A stretch of 64,000 bases of DNA, taken from NCBI GenBank assembly GCA_021399435.1, contig JAJTUP010000014.1, forward strand, positions 62,001 through 126,000, in the 5' to 3' direction. Of the stretch, positions 33,432 through 44,656 are shown piece after piece; the first letter of the stretch is position 1, and every line of letters starts with the position of its first letter. The stretch comes from Diaporthe sp. PMI_573. Lineage: Eukaryota > Ascomycota > Sordariomycetes > Diaporthales > Diaporthaceae. Both the position numbers and the translations under genes were made by a program. Under the pieces are notes generated by a model. The model searched no databases and was not told where the DNA came from. It worked only from the letters and a program-made list of their open reading frames with translations.

Positions 33432-34663
33432 TATAAGTGAAGGTGATGGATGTTCTGGGCTTAATTGAGGACTGATCGTCAACCGTTGTCTCATTCTTCG
33501 CCACGTGCTGGTGGAATTTCCGAAAGGCATCGCTAACTTACTTTAAACGGTAGCAGAATGACCTTTTGCAGTAATGGCTTCGATAGGTGATGGAGGATAG
33601 ACTTAGCTTCACCTTTAAAGATTGCAAATTACAGCGGTGACTGTTATTTTAGTCATCCCATAAGCAACACTATATATGCTCCCCTAGGCCAACGTTGCTT
33701 AGCTTAACTAACTTAAATATACATCAACTAAACCAACCCCTATTGGTTTCCTCGTAACAGGATTTCATGAATTTGAAAGCTGCTTTAAGCAAATTGTCTA
33801 GTAACAACGACCATTAATGCAGCAGCCAAGTCCTAGTTTTTGCCTTGTTTGGTCTCGCAAGTCTTGACAATTTGCTGCCAAACGTCTGTCTATGCAACTA
33901 TGGTGGTTTCGTTTTTAATCCGTGTACGTACGCTTCTTAAGCAGTACGTAGGCGGTCCCTTCATACAGTGGTAAACACTTAAACACTCCAGCGTTTGTTT
34001 TTTAAAAAAATAAAAAATAAAAAAACAATACCGATAAGTAGTTTAGACGCCATTTATATAGAAGATTGCCTTACACTATATTAATTTTGCTAACTAATTA
34101 GTCTGTCTGTACTTAGCAAGTAATGAGGCCGCTAAGGTAAATTATCTATAAGTAAAGAGAAGACTTTTAGCAATAAATTGTTTTATCTGCTGCCCAAAAA
34201 CTCTATTGTTTTCTAAGTGGATCTTTCTCTATATCCCAGCAAGAATATTATTTTTAACATATATACCGTAAGCTATAACGGTATCTTTTCGGAGTATATA
34301 TAATTAAAGCAAGAAAGGTAAAAGAAAACTTACTATAGGAGATACAATAGGTATATAGTGCCTATTATTATATATAACTACTTATATTACACAAAATGCC
34401 CTATAGTTATAAGTTTTTATTTTATAATCTATTATTAATACAATATACATACTATTAGATATAATGAAATAGTAGCAAGACACTAAGAATTAGCGGTCTA
34501 CTATAGACCGCTCTTTGTTAAAAGGCTTCCTTAAGGCACCTACTTTTTAGATAATAAAACCAACCCTTTAAAGCGGGAATAATTGCCCAAAAGGGGTTAG
34601 ATAAATACAATATATATAGTAATAACCCTGTTGTAATTATATGTAAATCTTTACTATATATAC
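33432..34663. other. TA-rich island, no gene
   Basis: Strongly AT-rich from about 34010, with TATATA runs and stop codons in all frames; it looks like RIP-degraded repeat DNA. It contains one copy of a second dispersed repeat (33902-34036) and ends at element copy 3. Confidence 0.6.
33902..34036 (+). repeat. Second dispersed repeat, copy a
   Basis: About 120 bp from GGTGGTTTCGTTTTTAATCC to AACAATACCGATA. It matches the reverse complement of about 51362-51480 with few differences, including CTTCTTAAGCAGTA and GGCGGTCCCTTCATACAGTG. The differences seen include C/T changes (for example GTACG versus GTATG). It sits at the edge of a TA-rich island. The element type is unknown. Confidence 0.8.
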
Positions 34664-35175
34664 TCTGAAGGTTGGTGGATCGAATGGGAGTCAGGTAGCA
34701 GTAGGGTGCACTGAGGTCTTGTTGGGACGCTTGAGAGTGGTTTGGACAACTTTGTATTGAATTCGAGTGGGCTTCTGTCAGCCCTCCTCACACACCCTCC
34801 GACATCGTCTCAACCCTGGGCACACGTGGGTTGGCTCTGGTGCAGGAATGGCGAGGCCGGAAAATTCGGCCCTCGGACCCACCATCTTTGGCTTTAAATA
34901 GCCAGCCAACCCTAACCCTGACAGTAACCAAACTAAATACAGATAAACTTTAGAAATCAGACTATCTAATGAGCTAAGTTACATGCTTTTTGGGTAAGAA
35001 ATAAGGGTAATGCAGAGGTACGAAGTTAGGGTCTTAAAACAGCCCAAAAAATCGACTCACGGCCACCAAACTCATCTGCCGGCGTGCACGCCCCATGGGC
35101 ACTTAGACAAAATCCAGTGCCAAGTCTAGGGTAACTCCTTACGTGCAGCGCCCACACAAGCGTTTCCGTTTAACA
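34664..35175 (+). repeat. Dispersed element, copy 3, with TATAC duplication
   Basis: Copy 3 begins TCTGAAGGTTGGTGG and ends CGTTTCCGTTTAACA. It is flanked by TATAC at 34659-34663 and again at 35176-35180. This 5-bp direct repeat fits a target-site duplication of an LTR element and fixes the element's ends. It is the only copy of the three with such a duplication, so it is probably the least disturbed. Confidence 0.85.
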
Positions 35176-35799
35176 TATACCTAATAAGATGTAGAATCTA
35201 ATATATACTCTTAATATTTTTTTTTAAAAAAATAGACTATCTTTAAACCTACAGGCTGCTATTACTTAGATCTCAGTCTTCTTAAAAGCCTATAGGCTTT
35301 TAAAAGACCAGTATTTCCACTTTATAGGTTTACAAAAAGACTTGCTATATAGAAAATTTTACTCCCTAAAATATACTTCTGGCACTAATCTAGGAAAATT
35401 TAACGCTAGATTTAATAGCCTAATTTTTAAACTGTCAGCTCTAGCCTAATTCCTAATAGCAATGTAAAACGCAAAAGCGATAAGCGATTATGCAAACTGA
35501 GTCTTCCCTGACGTCTACCTGTATCCGCGGGCCCCTCAGCTCCGTTGGCTGCCTCCTGGTGAACGGGTAGACGCTAGGAGAAGCAAATATAGGTGTGACC
35601 AAAAGGTTGCCAGCTTGCGGCCTCCCTTACCGATTGCCTTCAAAGTCGTGGCGCGCGAGCTTGTAAACCACGTTAGTTATTAAGGTACACTAAAGATACC
35701 AATGATGCGATGCGATGAACTCCGCTACCCAGGGACAGCTGTCGTGCTGTAAGCATCGCACTTCGCTTCAAGCGTCCTGTCTCTGACACATTAGTATAG
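35176..35799. other. Gene-free stretch
   Basis: TA-rich until about 35460, then of normal composition. No open frame with protein features was seen. Confidence 0.5.
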
Positions 35800-36144
35800 T
35801 TAACACATTGCAGATGTAGTGGAATGCCTACCCGTTTGTGCGTCTGCCCGCGCCCACCGCGCTCTCTTTGCAGGCAGCGGATCGCTCTCAGACGTCGCGT
35901 TGATTCGCCTCCTTTTCGCGGCCTGCACTGGCGCGTCTCGGGTACTCACTGGAGATTGCTCTGTGTGGCTCTGCGGAAGCTCTGTGCCCGATGAATTAAC
36001 ATATATTCCCACACTCCGGAAAAGTGCATTGTCAACACGCATACCTGTACCCGTACTTGCAACGGCGTCTAGTGGCTCTTCTGGCGAGGTGGAGAGATTC
36101 ACACGAGAGCGGCGGATCCGAGACTTGGGTCTTCCGCCGTTCAT
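35800..36144 (-). CDS. Hypothetical basic, disordered protein
   Basis: An open frame of 114 aa from MNGGRPKSRIRRSRVN to the stop. The open frame continues upstream to 36345 without another ATG. It is Ser/Pro/Thr-rich, with two basic clusters (RPKSRIRRSR and QAAKRRRINA) that could be nuclear localisation signals. I do not recognise the family. It lies just outside element copy 3 and shows no splice evidence. It could be the first part of a larger decayed gene or a chance frame. Confidence 0.3.
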   Translation of the reverse strand: MNGGRPKSRIRRSRVNLSTSPEEPLDAVASTGTGMRVDNALFRSVGIYVNSSGTELPQSHTEQSPVSTRDAPVQAAKRRRINATSESDPLPAKRARWARADAQTGRHSTTSAMC

Positions 36145-36345
36145 GACAAAGAAGGTGCTAATGTGTGAAGGAGGGACAATTCTATTGGCGGTCAGCAGGA
36201 GGGCCTGCTGAGACCCGCAAGGTCGTTTGTTTTGTCGCAAAGTAGTGGTAAAGATTTGAGGTGATTTTAGACTCGAGAATCCAGGCAGAGCGCGAATCCA
36301 TCGAAGAGGCCTGACCAACACTATTAACCACGCGCGCTGCTGCAC

Positions 36346-37464
36346 GATCTTGCCTGGCCTAGACGAGACTTTCGCGATTGCTACATTGAGTGTTACTGGC
36401 GATGACGGTCATGATGCCGGAGCCGCAGGGCAACGACCGTAGCCCAGTGTTAGACGCTCGTCAACCATTTTGAGCCAGTCGACACCCCCTCAGTGGCCGG
36501 CAACGTCGTCCTCCAGTGAGTGAGACTAGGCAATCCTTTCTCGAATTTTCTAATTTGCCTTAAATGCGGCTTGATGCTAACTGCCTCGAAAAGGCCCAAG
36601 CGCCACACATGAAAACCCATACTCACGCAGTCGAAGCACTGCCCTCAGGTCACCCGTAATTCAGCTTGTGGTCGCAGCAAGACAGCCGAATTTTGTCATT
36701 GGTGCTTCCTGCATGATCGATTTCTGGTGCCTATTACGTTTCTTTGTATGCGTTTAAACAACCTTTTATTAGGAAAGGTTCTTCCGCGTTCCCATCAGTA
36801 TTCCTCTACCTCCAAACTGACGATATTTGTGACATCGCCACTCCCGGCAAACCGGATGCTTTCATTTACACTACTTATCAGGCCCACCAGAAACTTATTC
36901 TGAATTTTCTAGATGCAAAACGAAACATGGACATCAGACCACTGGCGGTGTGGTGGAGTGAGGCGTCACGAGAATACTTTTTTTGCATGCTGACAACACT
37001 GCCAGAGGACATCCTCTAAATAAAGCAGAGCAAATCATACCAAAAGACAGCGGCTTTCACAGGTAGGTGAAGTTCCGTGTATTCATGACACCGTGAGGAT
37101 TGTCCAGTTCGTGGGAGGCCCCGCTACTATATATATAATATGGAAACTAGCCTGCCAGGGACCTTGGTGGTCTACTGCGTCGGGAGGTCGAGGTCGGTCC
37201 GATAGGTACAGGGACTGGCATGATTGGTGTTCCCTGGGTACTGTTCGGCTAGAGGTGCTAGGTTGACACTTTCCAACGGTTGTCCGGCTTGTTTACTATA
37301 AATAACGGGGTACGAATTTGCACCTTGGGTGTCAAGGCTTGCAACGCGCTTCGTAGTGTGTGGCAGACAATAGTCAGAAGAAAATCTCTTCCCTTCACCT
37401 TCACCACGACAAGTGCACATCCCTCTCTTACTAAGACCCGGCCGCACAGGCTCTCACCTGCATC
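36346..37464. other. Gene-free stretch
   Basis: One open frame (about 36747-37019, plus) reads protein-like in places (FPSVFLYLQTDDI, RPLAVWWSEASREYF) but has no ATG and no family I recognise. It may be an exon remnant. Otherwise I see nothing. Confidence 0.4.
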
Positions 37465-38782
37465 TCATATCTCAGCTGGCGCGTGGAAGACGTCACTCCC
37501 AAATTCGTCGTCATCACATGGTCTCGAGAGTACTGTAGTCGAGATTGTCTTCTTGATCCCTTTGAACGACTCCTTGGCTGGCTCAGCTGACGGTTGCGCA
37601 TGAACATAGGTAGCTGAAACGGCCAATCTGGCATGGAAAGGGGCTGTTGTGTTGATCCCGCTCACCCGGGCTGTGTTGTGTTTCGTATGTAGTTCGGTTC
37701 CAGCTCCAGAATACTCGTGATTGTGATTGGTCTCTTTAACGACTTTGACAATAAGATCGGCGATATTCATCTCGATATGAAGCTTGAGAAGGTAGACAAG
37801 TGGGTGAAATTGGACGTAGCTATGCTGAGTCAGGGTGATGTTCTCAAAGCATGTGGAGCTCAGACGTACACAAAGCCATTAGGTAGCGACATGACCCCAA
37901 TGAGTGTGATCTATTTCATCTCATTCAGCCACTTCGTGTTGAAGTTGAGTTGCTCGGAGGTTGACTTACATCTAGAGCCATTGAGACTCCGACTATGAGG
38001 AGGTTGAACCTGAAAAGCGGCATGTACTTTGAAAGGCCATTGGCAATCAACTTGGCCCGGATCAGGTAGATGAAGTAGAAATTAAGGCCAGCATCAATGA
38101 AGAGAAAGATAACCTTCTCGATCCTGTCCCAGATGTCGTTTATCTTGATGAACTCTTGCGATATTTGCAGGTGTGCTGGGATCCAAATACAAAACACGCT
38201 GATGTTGATTAGTCCCAGGATAGCAGCTACCGTCCATTTCAATCTTTCTGCCCGAGATCTGTGTATTATCAAAAGCGAAATTCGGTTGATGATAATTTGC
38301 ATCAGCACTTGAATCTATAGCTTTATAAGCCAAGAAACTCCTCACTCGGCGAGATAGATGAAACTTGCCTGAACTACCCAGGTGCAAACTTAAAATCTGC
38401 ATTAGCAGGGCAACGCCAATACACCCAAAGATGTGCACCTTACCTAGTATGAAGAAGAGCTGAAAACTGTATTACAAGTTTAACTGCCTGTCTAGCTTTA
38501 AGAGAAGCTGCTGTTTGCATACCTTGGTTCTAGAAATCCACGAAGAAATACCCAGGCAAGGACTCCCATCGTCATTGACGAGAGCCATTCCGCCCAGATC
38601 ATCACAACATAGGGACGGATTCGATGGGATCTTTCCCATGACGATTTGCTCTGCCGAATTGCTTTGAAAGCAGAGAAAAGGCCACAGCCAATTGAGAATC
38701 CCCAAATGATGGTAGCAATAAGCAGGTCGTTTATGTCTGGTGCAACCGCCTGATACCACGGCGGAATAAGGAACCCGGACAT
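37465..38782 (-). CDS. Seven-helix integral membrane protein
   Basis: Minus-strand exons 38782-38523, 38466-38439, 38314-37970, 37910-37870 and 37819-37465. The start is MSGFLIPPWYQAVAPDIND. Helices are visible near LLIATIIWGFSIGCGLF, VVMIWAEWLSSMTMGVLAWVF, LMQIIINRISLLI, VAAILGLINISVFCIWIP, VIFLFIDAGLNFYFIYLI and the VSMALD/ITLIGVMSLP join. Then YVQFHPLVYLLKLHIEMNIADL is followed by a long hydrophilic tail. This is the layout of a large fungal family of rhodopsin-like or Pth11-neighbouring membrane proteins of unknown ligand, without a CFEM domain. The weak point is exon 2: the model skips 124 nt with a GTGCAC donor and leaves a short third helix. A decayed or alternative exon there cannot be ruled out. 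The last three exons are secure. Confidence 0.72.
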
Positions 38783-39742
38783 CGTGAAGAGATAAGGAGA
38801 AGCGAAGTCCCTTATATGACGTGAAAAACTATGAATGAGGAACTTCTGATAAAGCTGTCGTCCCATTGGGAAAAGTAAATGGCATCAGGACTGCCCATTT
38901 GAAGATATATGAAGATTTGGAATGAACGTATACTTGACGGGATTCCCCACCACCCCATAGTTCTTCAGCCCCTTTCTCGCTTTCCAATGTTCCCATATTT
39001 GAGATCAACCTGACGTTACAGGAGAGTGGTGACAATATTGTGGAGGTATTAGTCTTTTCCTAAATAGGCAGTGCTCATTGCCAATCTACTTCTTGTCGAC
39101 TGAGCAAATTCAGACGTCATTTTCCACCTGCAAATCCATCACTCCCAGAGGGCAGTATTACTGTGTACCAATAGGTTTAAGCCACATAGTCTGGACATGA
39201 CTCAACTTCGAAAGCGAATCAGACTTCGGACGCTCCTGTTGGACGGACATGTGTTCCGACGCATTGGTCTCACCTTTGCATTGACCTTCACATGCTAGTG
39301 GCGCAGTATCACCAAAGACGGCTGGCGCCACGGCTGACAGGCCACTGGCACTGGCGTTAAGTCTATTTAGTGCCACAAATGTTGATTAGTGTCTTTGCGT
39401 GTTCGGTCGGTATGAATCGTTAAATTACGGTCAGAACGGACTGTGATGGTAGATTTAAGTTTATTGCATCTAGCCTATTAAATCTCTTGGGATGGTATAG
39501 TGCAAAGGAACACACCCCCAGCAATAACGGCGCCGTGTCACTCGTAATGACTCGTGATTAATACTTCCAGACATGGTAAGCAAAATTTCAAGAGACCACA
39601 TAATTTATCTACATCTCCTGGACTTCTCCTCAATACTAGATGAATTGCAGTGAGGCGGGCTGTGAAGGAGTTTTACACGTCAGAGGGGACACTATACTCA
39701 AGCAGATAAGAAGCCATCTCACGAGTCTCAAGGCCGCTGTAC

Positions 39743-40139
39743 CTATGATTGTGGTGTTAATAAGGATAGTGTGTGGATTACATATGAGGCAAAGAATCTG
39801 TTATTGCTGCCGTCCCCGCTGGTGAAGGGAATGCCTGAACCATACAACAGCCCGTCGCTAGGGACTCCTATCGTCTGCATCATGCCGCGCAACTGGCCCG
39901 GAAATATGGTGCCTGCCAGGTCGAAAAAGAAGCGCGAGTTCAGAACGGCACGAACCTGGTCCTCCAACAGAGCGATGATACCACTGCTCCGGGGGAAAGG
40001 CACAAATGAGCTGAAGATAGCGACACGAGAAAGCGCCGGCGGCATAGCGAATCAGATGAAGCCGCTGAGCGAGTGGATTCACAACATGGGATACGACTCC
40101 GGCCGCCAAATCCCGGACCTTGTTCATAAACGTGGTCAC
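39743..40139 (-). other. Possible coding remnant, two overlapping frames
   Basis: Two minus-strand frames overlap. One starts MTTFMNKVRDLAAGVVSHVV (from 40139). The other contains VAIFSSFVPFPRSSGIIALL and GLLYGSGIPFTSGDGSNN (to 39743). Together they read like one soluble protein if the frame slips or splices near 40035. A short helix-bearing frame (LLIYYTLCIVIMALALMIAW, 40521-40279) lies upstream on the same strand and could be its first exon. I recognise no family and could not build a clean model. Confidence 0.25.
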
Positions 40140-41025
40140 GGGTGGGGGACCGGCGGGGCTGGGTGTATGCTGCTGAAGGACGCATGAATCGAGACTGTAA
40201 CCGCCTTAGGTCTTGAGCTCTCTCCTGATTAGAGGAGTCGACAAACAGGCCCTAGACCTTTGCATGGAACATGCGCTATCACCCACGGAGGTTTTTGGAA
40301 ACCAGCCTAACATCAGTCGCGCCGGTCATTCGCCATGCCATGTGCAGGGTCCAAGCAATCATTAGTGCGAGAGCCATAATTACGATACATAATGTATAAT
40401 AGATCAGCAGCCATGCTTGATTCATTAGAACATACAATTCCATTCTCCCTTTGCTGCAAAGTGATAAGTGGAATGTGCTGTAAATGTGCCTTTCTATACA
40501 CTCTCTTCCTGTTAATATCATTCCTCGTCTCGTAGTGATGCTTGATGAAGTGCGGACTGTAGAGATTTCAAGCGCTGGGGTGATAAATCAGATGTTTCGT
40601 CCTCCAAAGGGGGAAAATAGCCTTCTGCCAAACTATCCGCCCAATTATAAATCATTATTCAGACATTTCTCGGCAGCTCATCACGCATGCCAGTGGCAAC
40701 ATGACTGGCTAATATTCTTATGGGTATTTAGGCTTGGTAAGAATATAAAGTCGTATATAATTATATAATTATAAAAATGATCCTTAGATTTTTTTGCATT
40801 TAATAAACATGGTCACTTAGCGTTACGACTCCTTAGTCATAAGGAAATAAACAAATTAGTTTTGATTAATAGTTGCTTTGCCCCTATTGAACCCTAAAAT
40901 CCCGGCATTTTATTTGCAACTTAGATCTTTGTGTATATATTATTTTTATTGGTCTGGCTTCTTCTCCAAATCCCTATACTAGGCTGACTAAACAGACCCT
41001 TTTGTGGTCCGAAGGGCCCATCTAT

Positions 41026-41088
41026 GGCAGAGGCGCTCTGCGGGAGCAAGCGAGCGGAGCAAGCGAGCGAGGGCAAAGTGCCTCTGCC
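41026..41088. repeat. GC-rich hairpin with tandem 13-mer
   Basis: GGCAGAGGC (41026-41034) and GCCTCTGCC (41080-41088) are perfect 9-bp inverted repeats. The loop carries GAGCAAGCGAGCG twice in tandem (41044-41069). It stands out as a GC island inside TA-rich DNA. It could be the end of a degraded transposable element or a protected structured site. Confidence 0.75.
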
Positions 41089-41585
41089 GTTTAAATACAG
41101 AATTTGCTAACTAATACACTAAAAGAATGGCCCTTGTAAGCTTTAAAGAAGCTATCCACATAATATTTAAGTATATATTTAATTTTTACTATAAAAGAAA
41201 GAAAGAAAGTTATTGCCAGTATGGGCGCCAAAGTACTTAGTGTAGTAGCTAGCCTTTCTGCTGACTAAGCTAGACCGGCTCTTCTGATTGGCCATAGCCT
41301 GGCCGGGCGTGTGGCCCCTGGATTGCCCTCAAACCTATAGAATCAAACTCTTTTTTAGAAACCTGTACCAGCCGCCTTACATGCATCTCTGTCAGACCCT
41401 AAAAGTTGTGCGGCCGGGAAGTAGGGCTATTTTGAAACGTTTTAGATTCACATGCAGCTCCATTGCTATACTTTCCAAGAAACCTTGGGGCCTACAATTT
41501 AGGTGGCCTTGACTTTAGATTTTATAACCATTTGGTTTTAGCCCTGTCGGGTATCAAGTAAAACACAGACGCATCTACAAGTCTT

Positions 41586-43059
41586 TTATCCCCAAGACCA
41601 CCCGCCACCTGGCCACCAACGGAATCTGGAGACATGTTCCCAATTCAGTCTGGCTCCTCCATCTTCGCCCCTCTCCAGTAGGCTAGAGAATTCTGCCTCA
41701 GTCCTTTGCTCGCCACAGGCGCGGCACTTGATTCGAACGCCAGCCGATGCATACACTATCAAACTCCAGTTCCAGGAGTGGAAACTGGCATCTGGATGTG
41801 TGCAGGTCGAAGGATCGTGTTGCGGATTTGTCTCATCACTGCCTGTGTTAAATTCGGCGTCGTCGGTATCCGGGGAGGACTCGAATGGAGGCTCTGAATC
41901 ATCGTTGCTTGTAGGCGACATTGGATTGAGGTCACCCTGATCAGTGAAGGTAGTGGACAACGTGTTCCCTCCAGTATCACAACTTGAGGCGGTCATCGTA
42001 TCTGAGGTATTAAAGATGTCGTTGTCCTCGTTGAATGGTGGTGAATCTTCCTGGCTCCGTGTTGAATCCTCTGAGCCGATCGACACCGTGTCCAAGTCCG
42101 GAATCGAATCGGAAACATCACTAGAGGGGAGCGGCACCTCCTCGACATTCTTGTCGAGTAGATTGACCTTAGAGCTCGCTCTCTCGTCCTGTATTTTGCC
42201 CTGTGGTGCTGCGAAGACACTTCCCAAACCAGTGTCATCGGATAAATCATTCTGTGCAGCGACTTGACTTCCGGCCGGCATCGTACCGGGGCCAGGTGAT
42301 CTAGCCACATCCTCTTGGTAGGACACAACTGGGTCAATTCGACCTATGGAGTGATGTGTAGGAATAGCCATGACCGAATAGAACAGGCTCCTCCTTGCAC
42401 GTCGTTCCGTGCGTCGAGCAATTCTCATACCTCGCTGGATTATCTCTTCGGCAGATTCCAGGACACGGAAAATGCGATTCCTGTTTTGTTTTAGTATTTG
42501 TGAATCCATTGCGGGGTGGCACAAACATGTCTTCCTGCCTCTCAAGAGCATCGCACACGTAATCCATATGCTGAAGGGCATGCTTCAAGGTCTCCTGGCC
42601 AAAAAGATATATGATGACCTGCTTCATTCGTAGCCTCCATCTTCTCCATTTGCTTCGCCTAGGAGGAGGTTCTTGTGCAAGTACTGAAAGCCACTCTAAG
42701 GCTTTGAAAGCCTGTCGTGTCCTTCGAGTGAATCGCCTTCGCATGTCGTGTTCGAGAAGCTGGATAGAGTTTCGAATCTTACTGCCCAGATTCTCAAGCT
42801 GACGGTAATCCTTAAGCATTTCACGCCTCTTCTGGCGGCTGCAAATTAATCGCAGGCTCTTGCATCCACCTACAATAAGTGGTAGCAATTGAGCACCGAG
42901 ACTAATGCCTGCAAGCACGTCACCCATCTCGTCGGTGTGTGTGGCGAGAATTGATTGCCTAAATTGATATATGATTCCGGTGTTTAATCGGTATAGAGAT
43001 TTGAAAGTAGTTGACTGTGGAGAAACATTTGCCAGCTTGCTTTCTTGAGAGGATTCCAA
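41586..43059 (-). pseudogene. Unknown gene broken by one frameshift
   Basis: Two overlapping minus-strand frames belong to one protein. From 43059 the first reads MESSQESKLANVSP, then the hydrophobic-amphipathic segment MGDVLAGISLGAQLLPLIVG and a basic helical region to DALERQEDMFVPP. The second continues AMDSQILKQNRNRIFRVLES and runs to 41586 through a long acidic, Ser-rich stretch. It ends with a compact region having a Cys pair (IKCRACGEQRTEAEF) and a Trp-rich tail. The break is at a run of four cytosines (coding strand CCACCCCGCAATGG, about 42508-42521), the sort of place where both real slippage and sequencing error occur. With it repaired the protein would be about 480 aa. The N-terminus loosely resembles helical signalling domains of fungal STAND proteins. 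The family is not recognised. Confidence 0.6.
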
Positions 43060-44656
43060 ACTTTATAGGGATCAATTTCACCATTAACTAAGAAAGTGCC
43101 TTGTCTTGAGCCATGCTCTAATGCAGGCTGTGATGTGGGATATCAGCATGCATGTACAGCCCGCGCCATGAGGCGCCTGAAAAGACGATTTCGGCTTGAC
43201 GCAGAATATGTGTAACAATGCACAGCCTCTATCGCCACGTTTCCAATTTCCATTGGCTCCGGAGACCAGATGCACTGCTTACAGGACACCCTTACTCTGC
43301 CTCGGGCGGAGTGGCAGTGATGAACCCCAAAAGCCACTGCAACCACGAAATCATAGTCAATGGTAGAGCTAACTCAGATCATAGACTGTCCAATATTTCA
43401 TTACCTGTGGCCTGTAAAGGTATGAAGCACCGTGGATTGCCATAAGCAAGGGTTGAGCGGTATATCAGAGGTTGTTGCTCTGTCTAAGTTCTTTCCCACT
43501 GGGCTAGCTAGATTGAAATTGTGCTGAGCGAGTAAAAATACTGCAACTGAAACAAAGGGTTGCCATCAGCAATAGCAAGTATGTTGGGCCGGGCACCATA
43601 GTAAAAGAAAAGCGTAATTTTAGGTGTCTTCACTAAATCCAAATCGAAATATAGGGCTAAGCCAAATCGAGTAGTAACTAGATACTAACCCTTACCCTTG
43701 TATAATAATCCTGGGTTAGGGTTAGATAAGGTATGACCTCACCCAGATCGTTGGTTTCAATAGACAGCTCGTGTCGAGGGATTGCGGTCGGTGCTTTCGA
43801 ATGCTTCTTCGCCATGGCTTCATTCAAGGCATCCTCGACTGGGTCGAAGTTTCGCTTGCCCAATAAACTTTGTGCTTCTCCACCTCTTCCAACCACACTT
43901 GGCGCCCGATTGGTGGCATGAAGCATGCTGCTCGAAGGCGACGTCCCTTGAGTTCCCCTGCCGTGTCCAGGAGCCCGTTGGACCCTGTTCTGACCCGCAA
44001 CATTGCTGCCGCCAGCCGTCTGTCCTTGACCAGCATTGACTGATGTGCGCATCGCCTGGGGCGTTGGAGCTCTGTTGTTGGATTGACCACTGCCACCCCC
44101 CTTAGAGACAGGAGAGTCCGTTTGCCGGTGTTCTGACCCTGCCCAAGGGACAGGTGTTGAAGTATTCGTGGGCGTCACGGCCCCGCGCTGACCGTTTGGT
44201 GCGGACGTTTTCGTTTCGTGATTATTGAACAACGATGTCGTTCAATATCAGAAATGACTGCAGGCTTCGGGTCCTCTTAATCTTGGCTCTCTTTGCTGGT
44301 CATCTTAAGTTAAACTCAAAGTAGGGAGGTTTCTTAGACTCGGGTCTCAGGTTAGGTCCCCTTTCTAGAGTGAATGGCCTGCTTGCTGCTGAGTCTGACA
44401 TCTGCATAGAATCCTCTCTTGGCCAAAAAAAAGTCAGCCAATCATGTCACATCGTAGGTCTGTTGGTTGTGGATGTCAAGGCGGACCAATGACGACGATG
44501 AGCAAGCCGCCGCCTTCACGTCCGGAGCGCTCACTGCTGCTGGCAGGTCTGGTTTCAGCTTTCTTCACAATTTTTACAATAGCGGTGAATGTGCGCGGGC
44601 ACCCATTCCAAGCACGCAACGTCGCCATCACGACAGTTGTCCAAAACCAGTGAATC
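43060..44656. other. Region without a firm gene
   Basis: A minus-strand open frame at 43678-44232 encodes a Gly/Ser/Pro/Gln-rich disordered sequence ending LGEVIPYLTLTQDYYTRVRV. It has no ATG near its beginning, so it would need an upstream exon. The C-terminal third (LGKRNFDPVEDALNEAMAKK) is more protein-like. I give it about 0.35 as a real exon. Nothing else is seen. Confidence 0.35.

Larger units (their letters stand above)
38783..41585. other. Long region without a supported gene
   Basis: About 2.8 kb. It includes possible coding remnants at 39743-40139 and 40279-40521, a GC-rich hairpin at 41026-41088 and a TA-rich island at about 40735-41220. The remainder (38783-39640) has only short featureless frames. 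Confidence 0.45.

Noticed and set aside
27920..35175. Copies 2 and 3 as the two LTRs of one full retrotransposon
   Set aside because: The DNA between them encodes a hydrolase and a lipase, not gag or pol. The copies also differ internally (extra 20-bp duplication in copy 2) and only copy 3 has its own flanking duplication.
43700..43730. Short intron near the end of the disordered frame at 43.7 kb
   Set aside because: The GT-AG pair would give a 27-nt intron, below the fungal minimum.
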